In this document: one piece after another, positions 45,751 through 53,395 of the stretch | Position numbering within the stretch: the first letter of the stretch is position 1 | Layout of the letters: each line of letters opens with the position of its first letter | Assembly (NCBI GenBank): GCA_902825215.1 | Contig: LR782234.1 | Span: 3,720,001-3,784,000 of the forward strand | Reading direction: 5' to 3' | DNA: 64,000 bases | Source: Pseudomonas fluorescens | Lineage (GTDB): Bacteria > Pseudomonadota > Gammaproteobacteria > Pseudomonadales > Pseudomonadaceae | Made by a program: the position numbers and the translations under genes | The notes under the pieces: generated by a model | What the model was told of the DNA's origin: nothing | The model's input: only the letters and a program-made list of their open reading frames with translations | Databases searched by the model: none

Positions 45751-46061
45751 ACGACCTCCTGCGCAGTGATGCGATTGACCTGGGTTTGAATCTGCATGCC
45801 GTCGCGCACCACGGTCTGACAGGCGCGGCGTTTATGCCGACCGTTGATCCGCACCAGACAGCACTGGCACACACCCATGCCGCAGTAGGCGCCGCTGATC
45901 TGGTTGTGATCGTTGCGCGCGATCTGGCGCAGGCCGAGGGATTGAATAACGCTGAGAACGGTTTCGCCGATGGCGGCCGTGACAGGCTGGCCGTTGATGT
46001 GCACGATCATGTCCGCCTGCACCAACGGCTGGATATCGAAGGATCTTTCTAGGCAGTTCAT
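45747..46061 (-). CDS. hcnA: Hydrogen cyanide synthase subunit HcnA (2Fe-2S)
   Basis: A 104-residue ferredoxin-like subunit. The 2Fe-2S cysteines are C60, C65, C68 and C81 (YCGMGVCQCC then RRACQT). The N-terminus MNCLERSFDIQPL parallels known HcnA, so I start here rather than 54 bases upstream. First gene of hcnABC. Cyanide made by the complex is a toxin active against fungi, nematodes and competitors; it also fits self-inhibition resistance genes elsewhere in such genomes. Translation is probably controlled by RsmA/RsmE through the site at 46069-46080. Confidence 0.96.
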   Translation of the reverse strand: MNCLERSFDIQPLVQADMIVHINGQPVTAAIGETVLSVIQSLGLRQIARNDHNQISGAYCGMGVCQCCLVRINGRHKRRACQTVVRDGMQIQTQVNRITAQEVV

Positions 46062-46068
46062 TGCAATG

Positions 46069-46080
46069 TTCGTCCGTGAA
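46069..46080 (-). promoter_or_regulatory. RsmA/RsmE (CsrA-type) binding site at the hcnA ribosome binding site
   Basis: In the hcnA mRNA the bases TTCACGGACGAA form a small stem (TTC/GAA) that displays ACGGAC in the loop, eight bases before the ATG. GGA in a hairpin loop over the ribosome binding site is the hallmark of RsmA/E repression, and hcnA is a classic target in P. protegens. Two more leader GGA motifs (GCAAGGAGCT near 46100 and TGACGGAGTA near 46170) may add binding. Confidence 0.8.
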
Positions 46081-46302
46081 GGTTCGGTTGAGGTGGTGTC
46101 AGCTCCTTGCTGCACTACACCGTGTCGACGCGTTTATTGTTGCTGTGTTGGGCCGTCGACGCGGGTACTCCGTCAGCGCAACAAGGTGCGCGTGAAGCAC
46201 TGTAGTTCATACCTCAGCAAAGGCCTGGATCATTTACGTTAAGCGATATCACCAGAGGAAATATTGATCCAGGCCAGTAAAAACGGTGGGATTGTCCAGC
46301 GA
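46081..46302 (-). promoter_or_regulatory. Upstream region of hcnABC
   Basis: This 220-base gap holds the hcn promoter and leader. A nine-base direct repeat GTCGACGCG occurs at 46124 and 46155. I looked for a canonical ANR/FNR box (TTGAT-N4-ATCAA), known for other hcnA promoters, and found no convincing copy; TTGCTGAGGTATGAA (46205-46219, minus strand) is at best a degenerate candidate. Confidence 0.4.
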
Positions 46303-46851
46303 TCAGTTGGAGAAAACGAACTGCCCTTTGATCTTCTTCGCACCAATAAAGCCCAGGTCCGGAAACAACAGGGATTTGATCCAGGCGGCGTAGAACACAA
46401 TGGCCAGCGTGATGCCGACGGCGATCACAGTCGACAACGGATCTTCCTCATAGCCTTTGAACATGCGCGACACCTGACTGATGGTGAGGAGAACGTAAAC
46501 GGTGTAAGCGGCTGCAACGTTCTTGTAGAAACCCCACGCAAACAACAACGGGATGCCACCGGCGATCAGCAACATGATGAGTGCCAGAACCGGGGTTGCG
46601 TCATAGAACAGAAAGAAACCGAAGACTGCGCCGATCAATGCCTGGATGCAGGTCAACACAACCAGCAAGGTGACTTTAAGTGAATGTTTTTCTCTGAGGA
46701 CCGGATCCGCACGCCCCCCGATCCAGGCTGCTAACACGCGATCTTTGACCGCTCCACCCGACAACGCTTTGAACGTTTCGGTTTTCGAGCGCCCGGCTTC
46801 GAGCATTTCCACCAACTGGCGTTTGATTTCCTTCTTGTTCAACGTGTTCAT
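46303..46851 (-). CDS. Hypothetical inner-membrane protein
   Basis: A 182-residue protein. An N-terminal soluble stretch (MNTLNKKEIKRQLVEMLEAGRSKTETFKALSGGAVKDRVLAAWIG) of about 55 residues looks helical and basic. It is followed by four hydrophobic helices. A TAAGGATG site precedes the ATG. I do not recognise the family; the soluble part resembles a small adaptor helix bundle ahead of a membrane domain. Gene spacing does not tie it to hcnABC, which lies 240 bases downstream on the same strand, with the hcn promoter in between. Confidence 0.7.
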   Translation of the reverse strand: MNTLNKKEIKRQLVEMLEAGRSKTETFKALSGGAVKDRVLAAWIGGRADPVLREKHSLKVTLLVVLTCIQALIGAVFGFFLFYDATPVLALIMLLIAGGIPLLFAWGFYKNVAAAYTVYVLLTISQVSRMFKGYEEDPLSTVIAVGITLAIVFYAAWIKSLLFPDLGFIGAKKIKGQFVFSN

Positions 46852-46965
46852 CCTTAAAGAGATAAAGCGGCCAATCCACTTCCGGCGGCGATTCTCGCCG
46901 TTGGCCCCGCAGAAAGCAAAGAGCCGCTTCCAATTCAATGTGAAAGCGGCTGCAATCTGATTGCT

Positions 46966-48309
46966 TTAACCCAGAAGACGTGTGGCCCACCCACCGACTA
47001 CCACCCATTCCCATGTATCAAGCAAGTAATAGCCACAGGCAACGATTCGCCCGTCGTCCAGCACGTTCATATCCTTGTAATAACAAAACATCGTTTCATC
47101 ATCAAAAACGTAGAAACCTTTTCCGTTAAACGCCGGATCCAATGAGCCGTCAGCACGATAGCGGGCTGCAATATACGTATCCCCACCGTTGATATATCGA
47201 ATGCTGCCATTACCGGCTACGACGATTACCCCATCCTTCTGCGATACGCATTTTTTCCAGTGAACGCCAGCCTCTTGCAGGGGCGCAAACAAAGGTTGGC
47301 CTCCATTGAATACAAGGTTGTAACTACCATTGGAATTAAGCACAACAATGGCGCCTTGTAATGTGCCCATTGGAGCACCTGCACCTACGACTACAATTCT
47401 CCCATCGCCTTCTCTCACCGCTATGTCGTTGAACTCGACCCAGCGGTGCTTTAGCGTGAAAGCCCGGCCATCATTGAAGGAATTATCGATATGGCCGGAA
47501 CTATCAAAACGAATCAGGTAACCACCCTGTAGCCCCGGGGTATCGTCAGTATATTTTCCACAGACCAATACCTTGCCATCTGGCTGAGTAGCGACTCCCA
47601 AGGCCGTATTGGATGTATTGTCAAAGTCAACCAGCGCAAACCCATGATCATTGAACGTCTTGTCTTTCGACCCGTCCGGGTTGAGCCGAAGAATGATGCC
47701 GTTCGAGTTCACGAATTCGTCGAAGACATTGGAAACCACGATTATCTTGCCATCCGCTTGTTCTGTGACTGAACTGCCCGATCCCGCAGTTGCCCGCGAA
47801 GACCGTACTCTCTTCCAATGTCGCGGACCTGAACTGACATTGCCGGGCGGAATCAGCTCAGGCTTATCCATTTCATCGAAACGAAGGTAACAAACACCTT
47901 CTTCACCGAAGGACGGATCTTGCTGTCCATCAGGGAGACAACGCACGAGCGCTATTCCCTCTACAGAGCCTGCTTGTTGATAGGTACCCCGCAACAGCCA
48001 CGCGCCATCTTGCAAGAGACTGAGCCCGACAACATGCGCCATGATTGCGTTTTCCAAAGCAATTACTACAAACCCCTTTCCCCCGCCGAATCCAGTGTCC
48101 AGTGTTCCGTCTTCGTGAAACCGGGCAACCGTGGCCGACCCGAATAAATCAAACGGGTAAAATCCAACCAGAGTCTTTTTGTCAGGCAATGCCAATACGG
48201 CTGCTGATTCGATATCAGGCAATCCGTCTAACGGAAACTTTAGCTTCCCCGCATCGGCGAAGGCCGGATCAAGAGTACCTGCGTTTTCAGGTTTCAATCG
48301 CGTGTTCAT
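46966..48309 (-). CDS. Delta-60 repeat (beta-propeller-like) protein
   Basis: A 447-residue protein built from about seven repeats of 50-60 residues, each with the delta-60 signature D-G-x-x-D-x-x-F: GTLDPAFADAG, GTLDTGFGGGKGF, GQQDPSFGEEGV, GSKDKTFNDHGF, GHIDNSFNDGRAF, GSYNLVFNGG, GSLDPAFNGKGF. Between them are QPDGKVLVCG-like strands. No signal peptide is seen at the ATG giving MNTRLKPENAG, which I prefer to the TTG 18 bases up. By eye the gene is less GC-rich and uses more AT-ending codons than its neighbours, suggesting horizontal origin. Function of such proteins in pseudomonads is unknown. Confidence 0.83.
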   Translation of the reverse strand: MNTRLKPENAGTLDPAFADAGKLKFPLDGLPDIESAAVLALPDKKTLVGFYPFDLFGSATVARFHEDGTLDTGFGGGKGFVVIALENAIMAHVVGLSLLQDGAWLLRGTYQQAGSVEGIALVRCLPDGQQDPSFGEEGVCYLRFDEMDKPELIPPGNVSSGPRHWKRVRSSRATAGSGSSVTEQADGKIIVVSNVFDEFVNSNGIILRLNPDGSKDKTFNDHGFALVDFDNTSNTALGVATQPDGKVLVCGKYTDDTPGLQGGYLIRFDSSGHIDNSFNDGRAFTLKHRWVEFNDIAVREGDGRIVVVGAGAPMGTLQGAIVVLNSNGSYNLVFNGGQPLFAPLQEAGVHWKKCVSQKDGVIVVAGNGSIRYINGGDTYIAARYRADGSLDPAFNGKGFYVFDDETMFCYYKDMNVLDDGRIVACGYYLLDTWEWVVVGGWATRLLG

Positions 48310-48452
48310 GTCAGTCACTCGAGGCAAACTTGAATAAACGTCTTGTCTATTCCCGCTCCGATTCCAGCACTTTCATCACGCGGCGCCACCTGTCAGAAAT
48401 ACTAGTTCCACTTGCCGTTCAGGCCAAATACATGACCCTATAAGCCAGAAAT

Positions 48453-48486
48453 GAAAAAGCCGCTTTCACCCGAAGATGAAAGCGGC
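48453..48486 (-). terminator. Rho-independent terminator after the 24-residue protein gene
   Basis: Perfect ten-base stem GCCGCTTTCA/TGAAAGCGGC with an eight-base loop, followed on the minus strand by TTTTTCAT. It lies 24 bases after the small gene's stop. Confidence 0.9.
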
Positions 48487-48509
48487 AGAGGCATCCTGCC
48501 TCAGAGGGA

Positions 48510-48584
48510 TCAGTGCACGAACAGGGCGATCAGGATGATGATCGGGATAGGCACGCCGAGGAAGAACAGCAGTAATGAGCGCAT
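48510..48584 (-). CDS. 24-residue hydrophobic membrane peptide
   Basis: A tiny gene missed by length filters. It encodes a 24-residue peptide beginning MRSLLLFFLGVPIPIIILI and ending in Val-His. An ideal AAGGAG ribosome binding site lies eight bases before the ATG, and a rho-independent terminator follows the stop. The peptide is one transmembrane helix with a central Pro-Ile-Pro. It starts 16 bases after the larger membrane-protein gene on the same strand, so it is probably its operon partner. No function known; small single-helix peptides often modulate a larger membrane protein. Confidence 0.75.
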   Translation of the reverse strand: MRSLLLFFLGVPIPIIILIALFVH

Positions 48585-48599
48585 GGTTTTGCTCCTTGT

Positions 48600-49529
48600 T
48601 TAACGGACTGGAGTGGTCGTGGTGTAGGTGTCGACTTCGACGTATTCCACCGCGTCGCGACGACGACCGCCGAAAGTAGCGGCGAGGCTGGCGAAGAACG
48701 CACCGGCCAGCAGCGCGACGAACATCCACAGCGAGGTGTAGGCAGCGACTTTGGCGGCGGTGTCGGCGGCTTGCTGAGCTTTCAGTTTGGCGTCGGCGAT
48801 GGCTTTCTGCGTGCTGGCGTAGATCTCGTCGACACGACGTTCAGCATCGGCCTGACTCAGGTTGGTTCGCTGGGCGACCAGTTGGGCCAGGTAGGTACGG
48901 TCTTCGGCACTGAGCTGACCGTTGGCCAGGCTCTGGGCGAAGATGCGGGTCACGGTGCCGCGTGCGGCGTCATCGCTGACAGCAACAGGACGGTCGTCGC
49001 GAAACAGGCTGTCGACGAAATAGCCGTACTGATCGCTGTCAGTGTTGGCAGCCGCCGAACCGGCCGCCTGACTCATCGCACCGGCAGCACCGCCGACAAC
49101 ATTGGCACCGGCCTGCACACCGCCGCTGACGACGCTGCTGACCGAGCCGACCACCAGCATCGCGGTGACCAGTGTGGCCACGCACCAAGCGAGGAAACCG
49201 TGCGCGGTGTCGCGGAAATACACCTCGTCACCGTGCATGTTCGCCCACTTCACCCGCAGGCGACCGGCAATATAGCCACCCATGCCAGAGGCGATGATTT
49301 GCGTCACTGCCAGCCAGACAATCGTCGAAATACCCAGGCCCTTGGCGCTGACGCCTTCTCCGGCCCAGGGCGAAACAGCGGAGAAACCCAGACCGAAGCC
49401 GAGCAACACCAGAATCATCGACAACGCCGCAGCCGCCGCAGCGCCCGCGAAAATCGCGCCCCAGGACACACCCGAAACGCTGCTTGACTCTTCAACGGCA
49501 GAATAAAATCCATCAGAAGATCTGTTCAT
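48600..49529 (-). CDS. Conserved membrane protein with long alanine-rich periplasmic or coiled region
   Basis: A 309-residue protein. An N-terminal membrane pair (SWGAIFAGAAAAAALSMILVLLGFGLGF, then a second and third helix through about residue 135), a polar Ala/Gln/Asp-rich central segment (residues about 150-255, helical, with ADAKLKAQQAADTAAKVAA), and a C-terminal helix (SLWMFVALLAGAFFASLAATFGG). The tail is rich in Tyr/Thr/Glu. The start is the ATG giving MNRSSDGFYSAVEE. The family is common in pseudomonads but has no known function. Followed at once by the 24-residue peptide gene. Confidence 0.75.
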   Translation of the reverse strand: MNRSSDGFYSAVEESSSVSGVSWGAIFAGAAAAAALSMILVLLGFGLGFSAVSPWAGEGVSAKGLGISTIVWLAVTQIIASGMGGYIAGRLRVKWANMHGDEVYFRDTAHGFLAWCVATLVTAMLVVGSVSSVVSGGVQAGANVVGGAAGAMSQAAGSAAANTDSDQYGYFVDSLFRDDRPVAVSDDAARGTVTRIFAQSLANGQLSAEDRTYLAQLVAQRTNLSQADAERRVDEIYASTQKAIADAKLKAQQAADTAAKVAAYTSLWMFVALLAGAFFASLAATFGGRRRDAVEYVEVDTYTTTTPVR

Positions 49530-49826
49530 TGTTGTTCTGCTCCACGCATGAAAAATGATGTTACAAGTACTCAACGGAGCAATTGCAGCGACCGTGCCAG
49601 TCGTCAGAACAAAATAAATTCATGATTTTCAATCATTTAGAAAAGATGAACTTCCTCAGACCATGCAATTTGCAACAACTGCGGGTTATCAGCGGGTTTT
49701 CTGCATTGGCTGGCGCGCTGAAATCTGCATTTGTGACAGCCTGAAGATGAAAGTTAATTTAAAGCGTCAGCGGAATTTCTTGGCAAAATGCTGCCATTCC
49801 GTTTGAACCGATCAGCAGGCCTGCCT
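49530..49826. promoter_or_regulatory. Intergenic region between divergent membrane-protein and response-regulator genes
   Basis: The 297 bases hold no gene. The middle is AT-rich (for example AAATAAATTCATGATTTTCA near 49612, with the short dyad ATGATT/AATCAT), as expected for two back-to-back promoters. Nothing in it is distinct enough to call an operator. Confidence 0.4.
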
Positions 49827-50510
49827 ATGACTCGTATCTTGACCATCGAAGACGACGCCGTGACCGCTCGGGAAATCGTCGCCGAACTCAGCAGCCACGG
49901 GCTCGATGTCGACTGGGTCGACAATGGCCGCGAAGGCCTCGACCGCGCCGTGAGCGGCAATTACGACCTGATCACCCTTGACCGCATGCTGCCCGAGCTG
50001 GATGGCCTGGCCATTGTCACCACTCTGCGCACCATGGGCGTGGCGACGCCGATTCTGATGATCAGCGCCCTTTCCGACGTCGACGAGCGCGTGCGTGGCT
50101 TGCGCGCTGGCGGTGACGATTACCTGACCAAGCCGTTCGCCACCGACGAAATGGCCGCGCGGGTCGAAGTGCTGTTGCGCCGCCAGACCAGCGTCGCCAC
50201 GCAAGCGACGACGCTGCAGGTCGCTGACCTCGAACTCGACTTGATCAGCCACGAAGCGCGCCGTGCCGACCAGGTGCTGACGCTGCTGCCGACCGAGTAC
50301 AAACTGCTCGAATTTCTCATGCGCAACAGTGGCCAGATCCTTTCGCGGATGATGATTTTCGAAGAGGTCTGGGGTTATCACTTCGACCCGGGCACCAACC
50401 TGATCGACGTGCACATCGGCCGCCTGCGCAAGAAGATCGACGCCGCCGGCAACGTTCCGCTGATCCGCACGGTACGGGGCTCCGGCTATGTCATTGCCGA
50501 ACCCGTCTGA
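49827..50510 (+). CDS. OmpR-family response regulator
   Basis: A 227-residue two-component regulator. Receiver domain residues 1-120 with acidic pocket E8/D9/D10, phospho-acceptor D52 (LITLDRMLPELDG) and K of YLTKPF; winged-helix DNA-binding domain in the second half ending HIGRLRKKIDAAGNVPLIRTVRGSGYVI. The start is the ATG giving MTRILTIEDDAV. The histidine kinase gene overlaps its end by 23 bases, so the pair is co-translated. The signal sensed and target genes cannot be read from sequence; the divergent membrane-protein gene is one candidate target. Confidence 0.93.
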   Translation: MTRILTIEDDAVTAREIVAELSSHGLDVDWVDNGREGLDRAVSGNYDLITLDRMLPELDGLAIVTTLRTMGVATPILMISALSDVDERVRGLRAGGDDYLTKPFATDEMAARVEVLLRRQTSVATQATTLQVADLELDLISHEARRADQVLTLLPTEYKLLEFLMRNSGQILSRMMIFEEVWGYHFDPGTNLIDVHIGRLRKKIDAAGNVPLIRTVRGSGYVIAEPV

Positions 50511-51882
50511 CGGCTGGCGCTCTTCCAGCAGTCGTTTGCTGGCGCTGTACAGCTCGCTGTTCGTGGCCTGGAGCGCGATCCTCATGGGGGTCATGTATTA
50601 CGAGGTATCGGGCTACCTCGACAACCTCGCCAAGCATTCGCTGATGCAACGCCAGCACCTGTTTTCGCACTTTCGTGGCGAGCAACTGGAAGACGCCCTC
50701 GCCGCCAGCATGACTTTCGATATTCGTGGCATCGACGCCTACGGCCTGTTCAGTGCCGACGGCGTTTACCTCGGCGGTGCGCTGCAACAGATTCCCGAAG
50801 GCTTGCCGCTGGACGGCAAGATCCACATGCTCGCCGACTGCGCCGATTCCGACGATCCGACCCTGCCGAGCGACAGCTGCGATGCCGTGGCCACGCAAAC
50901 CCGCGACGGCCGCTGGCTGGTTTTGTTGCGCGACAACGGCTCGCTGTTCGCGGTGACGCGGATCATTTTGCATGCGTTGTTCTGGGGCGTGTCGCTGACC
51001 ATTTTGCCGGGTGTCGCCGGATGGCATCTGCTGCGGCGCCGGCCGCTACGACGGATTCGGGCGATTCAGGACAGCGCCCAGGCGATCGTTGCCGGTGATC
51101 TGACCCATCGTTTGCCGCTGTCCAACCGCCGCGATGAGCTGGACATGCTCGCCGCCATCGTCAACGCGATGCTGGAGCGCATCGAGCGGCTGATGAACGA
51201 AGTCAAAGGCGTCTGCGACAACATCGCCCACGACCTGCGCACGCCACTGACGCGCCTGCGCGCGCAGTTGTATCGCATGCAGCAACAGGCCGGCGAAGGC
51301 TCGCAGGAAGCGGCGCAACTGGATCTGGTGCTGGCCGAAGCGGATACGCTGATGGCGCGGTTTCGCGGCTTGCTGCGGATTTCCGAGCTGGAAGATCGTC
51401 AGCGTCGCTCGGGTTTCGTGCAGCTCGACCCGGTGCAACTGCTCGAAGAACTGCATGAGTTTTACTTGCCACTCGCCGAAGAAGGCGAGCTGCGTTTCGA
51501 GCTGAACATGCCGGAAACCCTGCCGCCGCTCAATGGCGATCGGGCGTTGCTGTTCGAGGCACTGGCGAATCTGTTGAGCAATTCGATCAAGTTCACCCCG
51601 CCCGGCGGCACGGTCTTGTTGCGCGGGGTCAATGTCGGTGGGCAGACGCAGATCGAAGTGCACGACTCGGGGCCGGGAATTCCCGAGGCGGAGCGTGAGG
51701 CAGTATTCCAGCGTTTCTACCGCGCCGACGGCGGGCAACCGAAGAGCGGTTTTGGCCTTGGGTTATCGATCGTCGCGGCGATTGTCAGCCTGCACGGCTT
51801 CAGCCTGCAGGTGAGCAATAGCGATCTGGGCGGGGCGAAACTGCTGCTCGATTGCCAGCAAAGCCTGATCGGCAGTTCCTGA
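50488..51882 (+). CDS. Sensor histidine kinase, partner of the OmpR-type regulator
   Basis: A 464-residue inner-membrane kinase. Two helices (about residues 17-37 and 160-180) flank a periplasmic sensor of about 120 residues that includes a Cys-bearing stretch (DCADSDDPTLPSDSC). A HAMP linker follows (RRRPLRRIRAIQDSAQAIVAGDLTHRLP). H-box histidine H248 (NIAHDLRTPLTRL), N-box ALANLLSNSIKF, G1 DSGPGIPEAEREAVF and G2 GFGLGLSIV show a complete catalytic core. Overlap with the regulator gene indicates a cognate pair. The two periplasmic cysteines could form a disulfide. Confidence 0.92.
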   Translation: MSLPNPSDGWRSSSSRLLALYSSLFVAWSAILMGVMYYEVSGYLDNLAKHSLMQRQHLFSHFRGEQLEDALAASMTFDIRGIDAYGLFSADGVYLGGALQQIPEGLPLDGKIHMLADCADSDDPTLPSDSCDAVATQTRDGRWLVLLRDNGSLFAVTRIILHALFWGVSLTILPGVAGWHLLRRRPLRRIRAIQDSAQAIVAGDLTHRLPLSNRRDELDMLAAIVNAMLERIERLMNEVKGVCDNIAHDLRTPLTRLRAQLYRMQQQAGEGSQEAAQLDLVLAEADTLMARFRGLLRISELEDRQRRSGFVQLDPVQLLEELHEFYLPLAEEGELRFELNMPETLPPLNGDRALLFEALANLLSNSIKFTPPGGTVLLRGVNVGGQTQIEVHDSGPGIPEAEREAVFQRFYRADGGQPKSGFGLGLSIVAAIVSLHGFSLQVSNSDLGGAKLLLDCQQSLIGSS

Positions 51883-51910
51883 TCAGCGCTTGAAATGCAG
51901 CACCTGCGAT

Positions 51911-52024
51911 GATCGTTCCCACGCTCTGCGTGGGAATGCAGCCCGGGACGCTCCGCGTCCCTGTTCGAGAGGCGGAACGCGGAGCGTCCCTTGAGGCATT
52001 CCCACGCAGAGCGTGGGAACGATC
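51911..52024. repeat. Class C inverted-repeat element
   Basis: Full-length copy with GATCGTTCCCACGCTCTGCG arm, inner GGGACGCTCCGCG pair and mirrored right arm, between the kinase gene and the opposing HAD phosphatase gene. Confidence 0.9.
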
Positions 52025-52059
52025 GGTCCGGGGTGACCTAGACCGGGGAGAGGGGCCTT

Positions 52060-52728
52060 TCAGTTTTCCAACAACCGCAGTAACCCCTGACCATCAACCT
52101 CAACCCTGATCGCGTCATAACTGGCAATCGTCGCGTGCGTGGTCTCCAGCGGATGCTGATGAGTCGTGGTAATGATCATCAACGGCGCACCCGCCGCTTC
52201 CGCCGCTTGAATGCCCACCGTCGCGTCTTCGAATATCAGGCAATCGCGCGGTTCAACCCCGAGGCGTTGCGCCGCCAGGCGATACCCCGCCGGATCAGGC
52301 TTGCCGGCCTTGACGTCTTGCGCCGTGATCAACACTGCAGGCGCGGCAATCCCGGCGGCCGCCATGCGCCGCAACGCCAGATCCCGCGGTGCCGAGGTGA
52401 CCATGGCCCAGCGCTCGGCCGGCAGGCTATTGAGAAACGCCGCGGCGCCGGGAATCTCGACAATGCCTTCGACGTCGTCGATTTCCGCAGCGGTAATGAA
52501 CGCCGCTTGGGCTTCGGCGTCCACCCCCGGCAGGTTCAGACGCGTGATGGTGTCGATAGCACGTGCACCGTGGATGGTCGGCAGAAACGCCTCGACATCG
52601 ACGCCATGGCGTACCGCCCAGGCCGACCAGATACGCTCCGCAGCGGCGATCGAATTGAGCACGGTGCCGTCCATGTCGAACAGGAAGGCACCGAACGCGC
52701 GGTCGAAAACAGAAATTTCAGCAGACAA
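52060..52728 (-). CDS. HAD-superfamily sugar-phosphatase-like hydrolase
   Basis: A HAD subfamily IA phosphatase of about 222 residues. Motif I FDMDGTVLNS (nucleophile and acid/base Asp), motif II VTSAPRD, motif III lysine in DVKAGKPDPAGY, motif IV FEDATVGIQAAEAAG. Closest in style to fructose/sugar-phosphate phosphatases (YfbT/YniC type). Start is uncertain: the frame opens at a GTG at 52779, but a TTG at 52728 with AGAGGA upstream gives MSAEISVFDRAFGAFLFDMDG, the normal distance to motif I. Substrate unknown. Confidence 0.83.
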   Translation of the reverse strand: MSAEISVFDRAFGAFLFDMDGTVLNSIAAAERIWSAWAVRHGVDVEAFLPTIHGARAIDTITRLNLPGVDAEAQAAFITAAEIDDVEGIVEIPGAAAFLNSLPAERWAMVTSAPRDLALRRMAAAGIAAPAVLITAQDVKAGKPDPAGYRLAAQRLGVEPRDCLIFEDATVGIQAAEAAGAPLMIITTTHQHPLETTHATIASYDAIRVEVDGQGLLRLLEN

Positions 52729-52782
52729 AAGGGCAAATCCTCTGACAAGGGCGGGCAAATTCGCCCGCCAATGTAGCACCCG

Positions 52783-53196
52783 TCAGTGCAATTGCGGGGC
52801 CTTGGACTTGAATGCCTCTTCCACGCAATCGAGCAACTGACCGATCGCCCAAGGCTTTTTGATGAACGCCACCGAATGCTTGACCCCCGAGGTTTCCGGG
52901 GTCTCGTAACCGGACATGACCATCACCGGTTTTTCCGGCCAGCGATCACCGAACAGATTGGCCAGATCGGCGCCATTGAGTGTGCCGGGCATGGTGATGT
53001 CGGTCAGCAACAGCGCAACGTCCGCCGCGTGTTTTTCCAGATACAGTGACGCTGCGTCAGCGCTGGTTTGCGGTTCGACCTTGAACCCTTCCTCCTGAAG
53101 AATTTCGCAAAGAAACTCCAGAATCAACGGATCGTCCTCGACTACCAGAATCAACCCGCCAGGAAGGTGCGCGCTCGACGTAGGTGTAGGGCACAT
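52783..53196 (-). CDS. Stand-alone CheY-like response regulator
   Basis: A 137-residue single-domain receiver. Acidic pocket E20/D21/D22 (LVVEDDPLI), phospho-acceptor D66 in LLLTDITMPG, switch threonine/serine in MVMSGYETPE and lysine in AFIKKPW are all present. No output domain. Such proteins signal through protein contact or as phosphate sinks for hybrid kinases. GGGGAG precedes the ATG. No kinase gene is adjacent, so the partner must be encoded elsewhere. Confidence 0.88.
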   Translation of the reverse strand: MCPTPTSSAHLPGGLILVVEDDPLILEFLCEILQEEGFKVEPQTSADAASLYLEKHAADVALLLTDITMPGTLNGADLANLFGDRWPEKPVMVMSGYETPETSGVKHSVAFIKKPWAIGQLLDCVEEAFKSKAPQLH

Positions 53197-53395
53197 GAAC
53201 AGCACTCCCCCGAATTACATTTTTCGATTAGCGGTTTGGATCCGCTGCTTATCTGGTATGAGCCACGCGCTCTGCAGAAATTCACTTTTGATACAGGACT
53301 TTTCGACAACGAGGTTTGCAGCGGTATGGATCGGGATTCGCAACGCAGCAATTGTGGTTAAAATGCCGGCCCCTTCTGCTTGCCGGTCCTGACCG

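Noticed and set aside
46205..46219. ANR/FNR box upstream of hcnA
   Set aside because: TTGCTGAGGTATGAA retains too few consensus bases of TTGAT-N4-ATCAA to be called.
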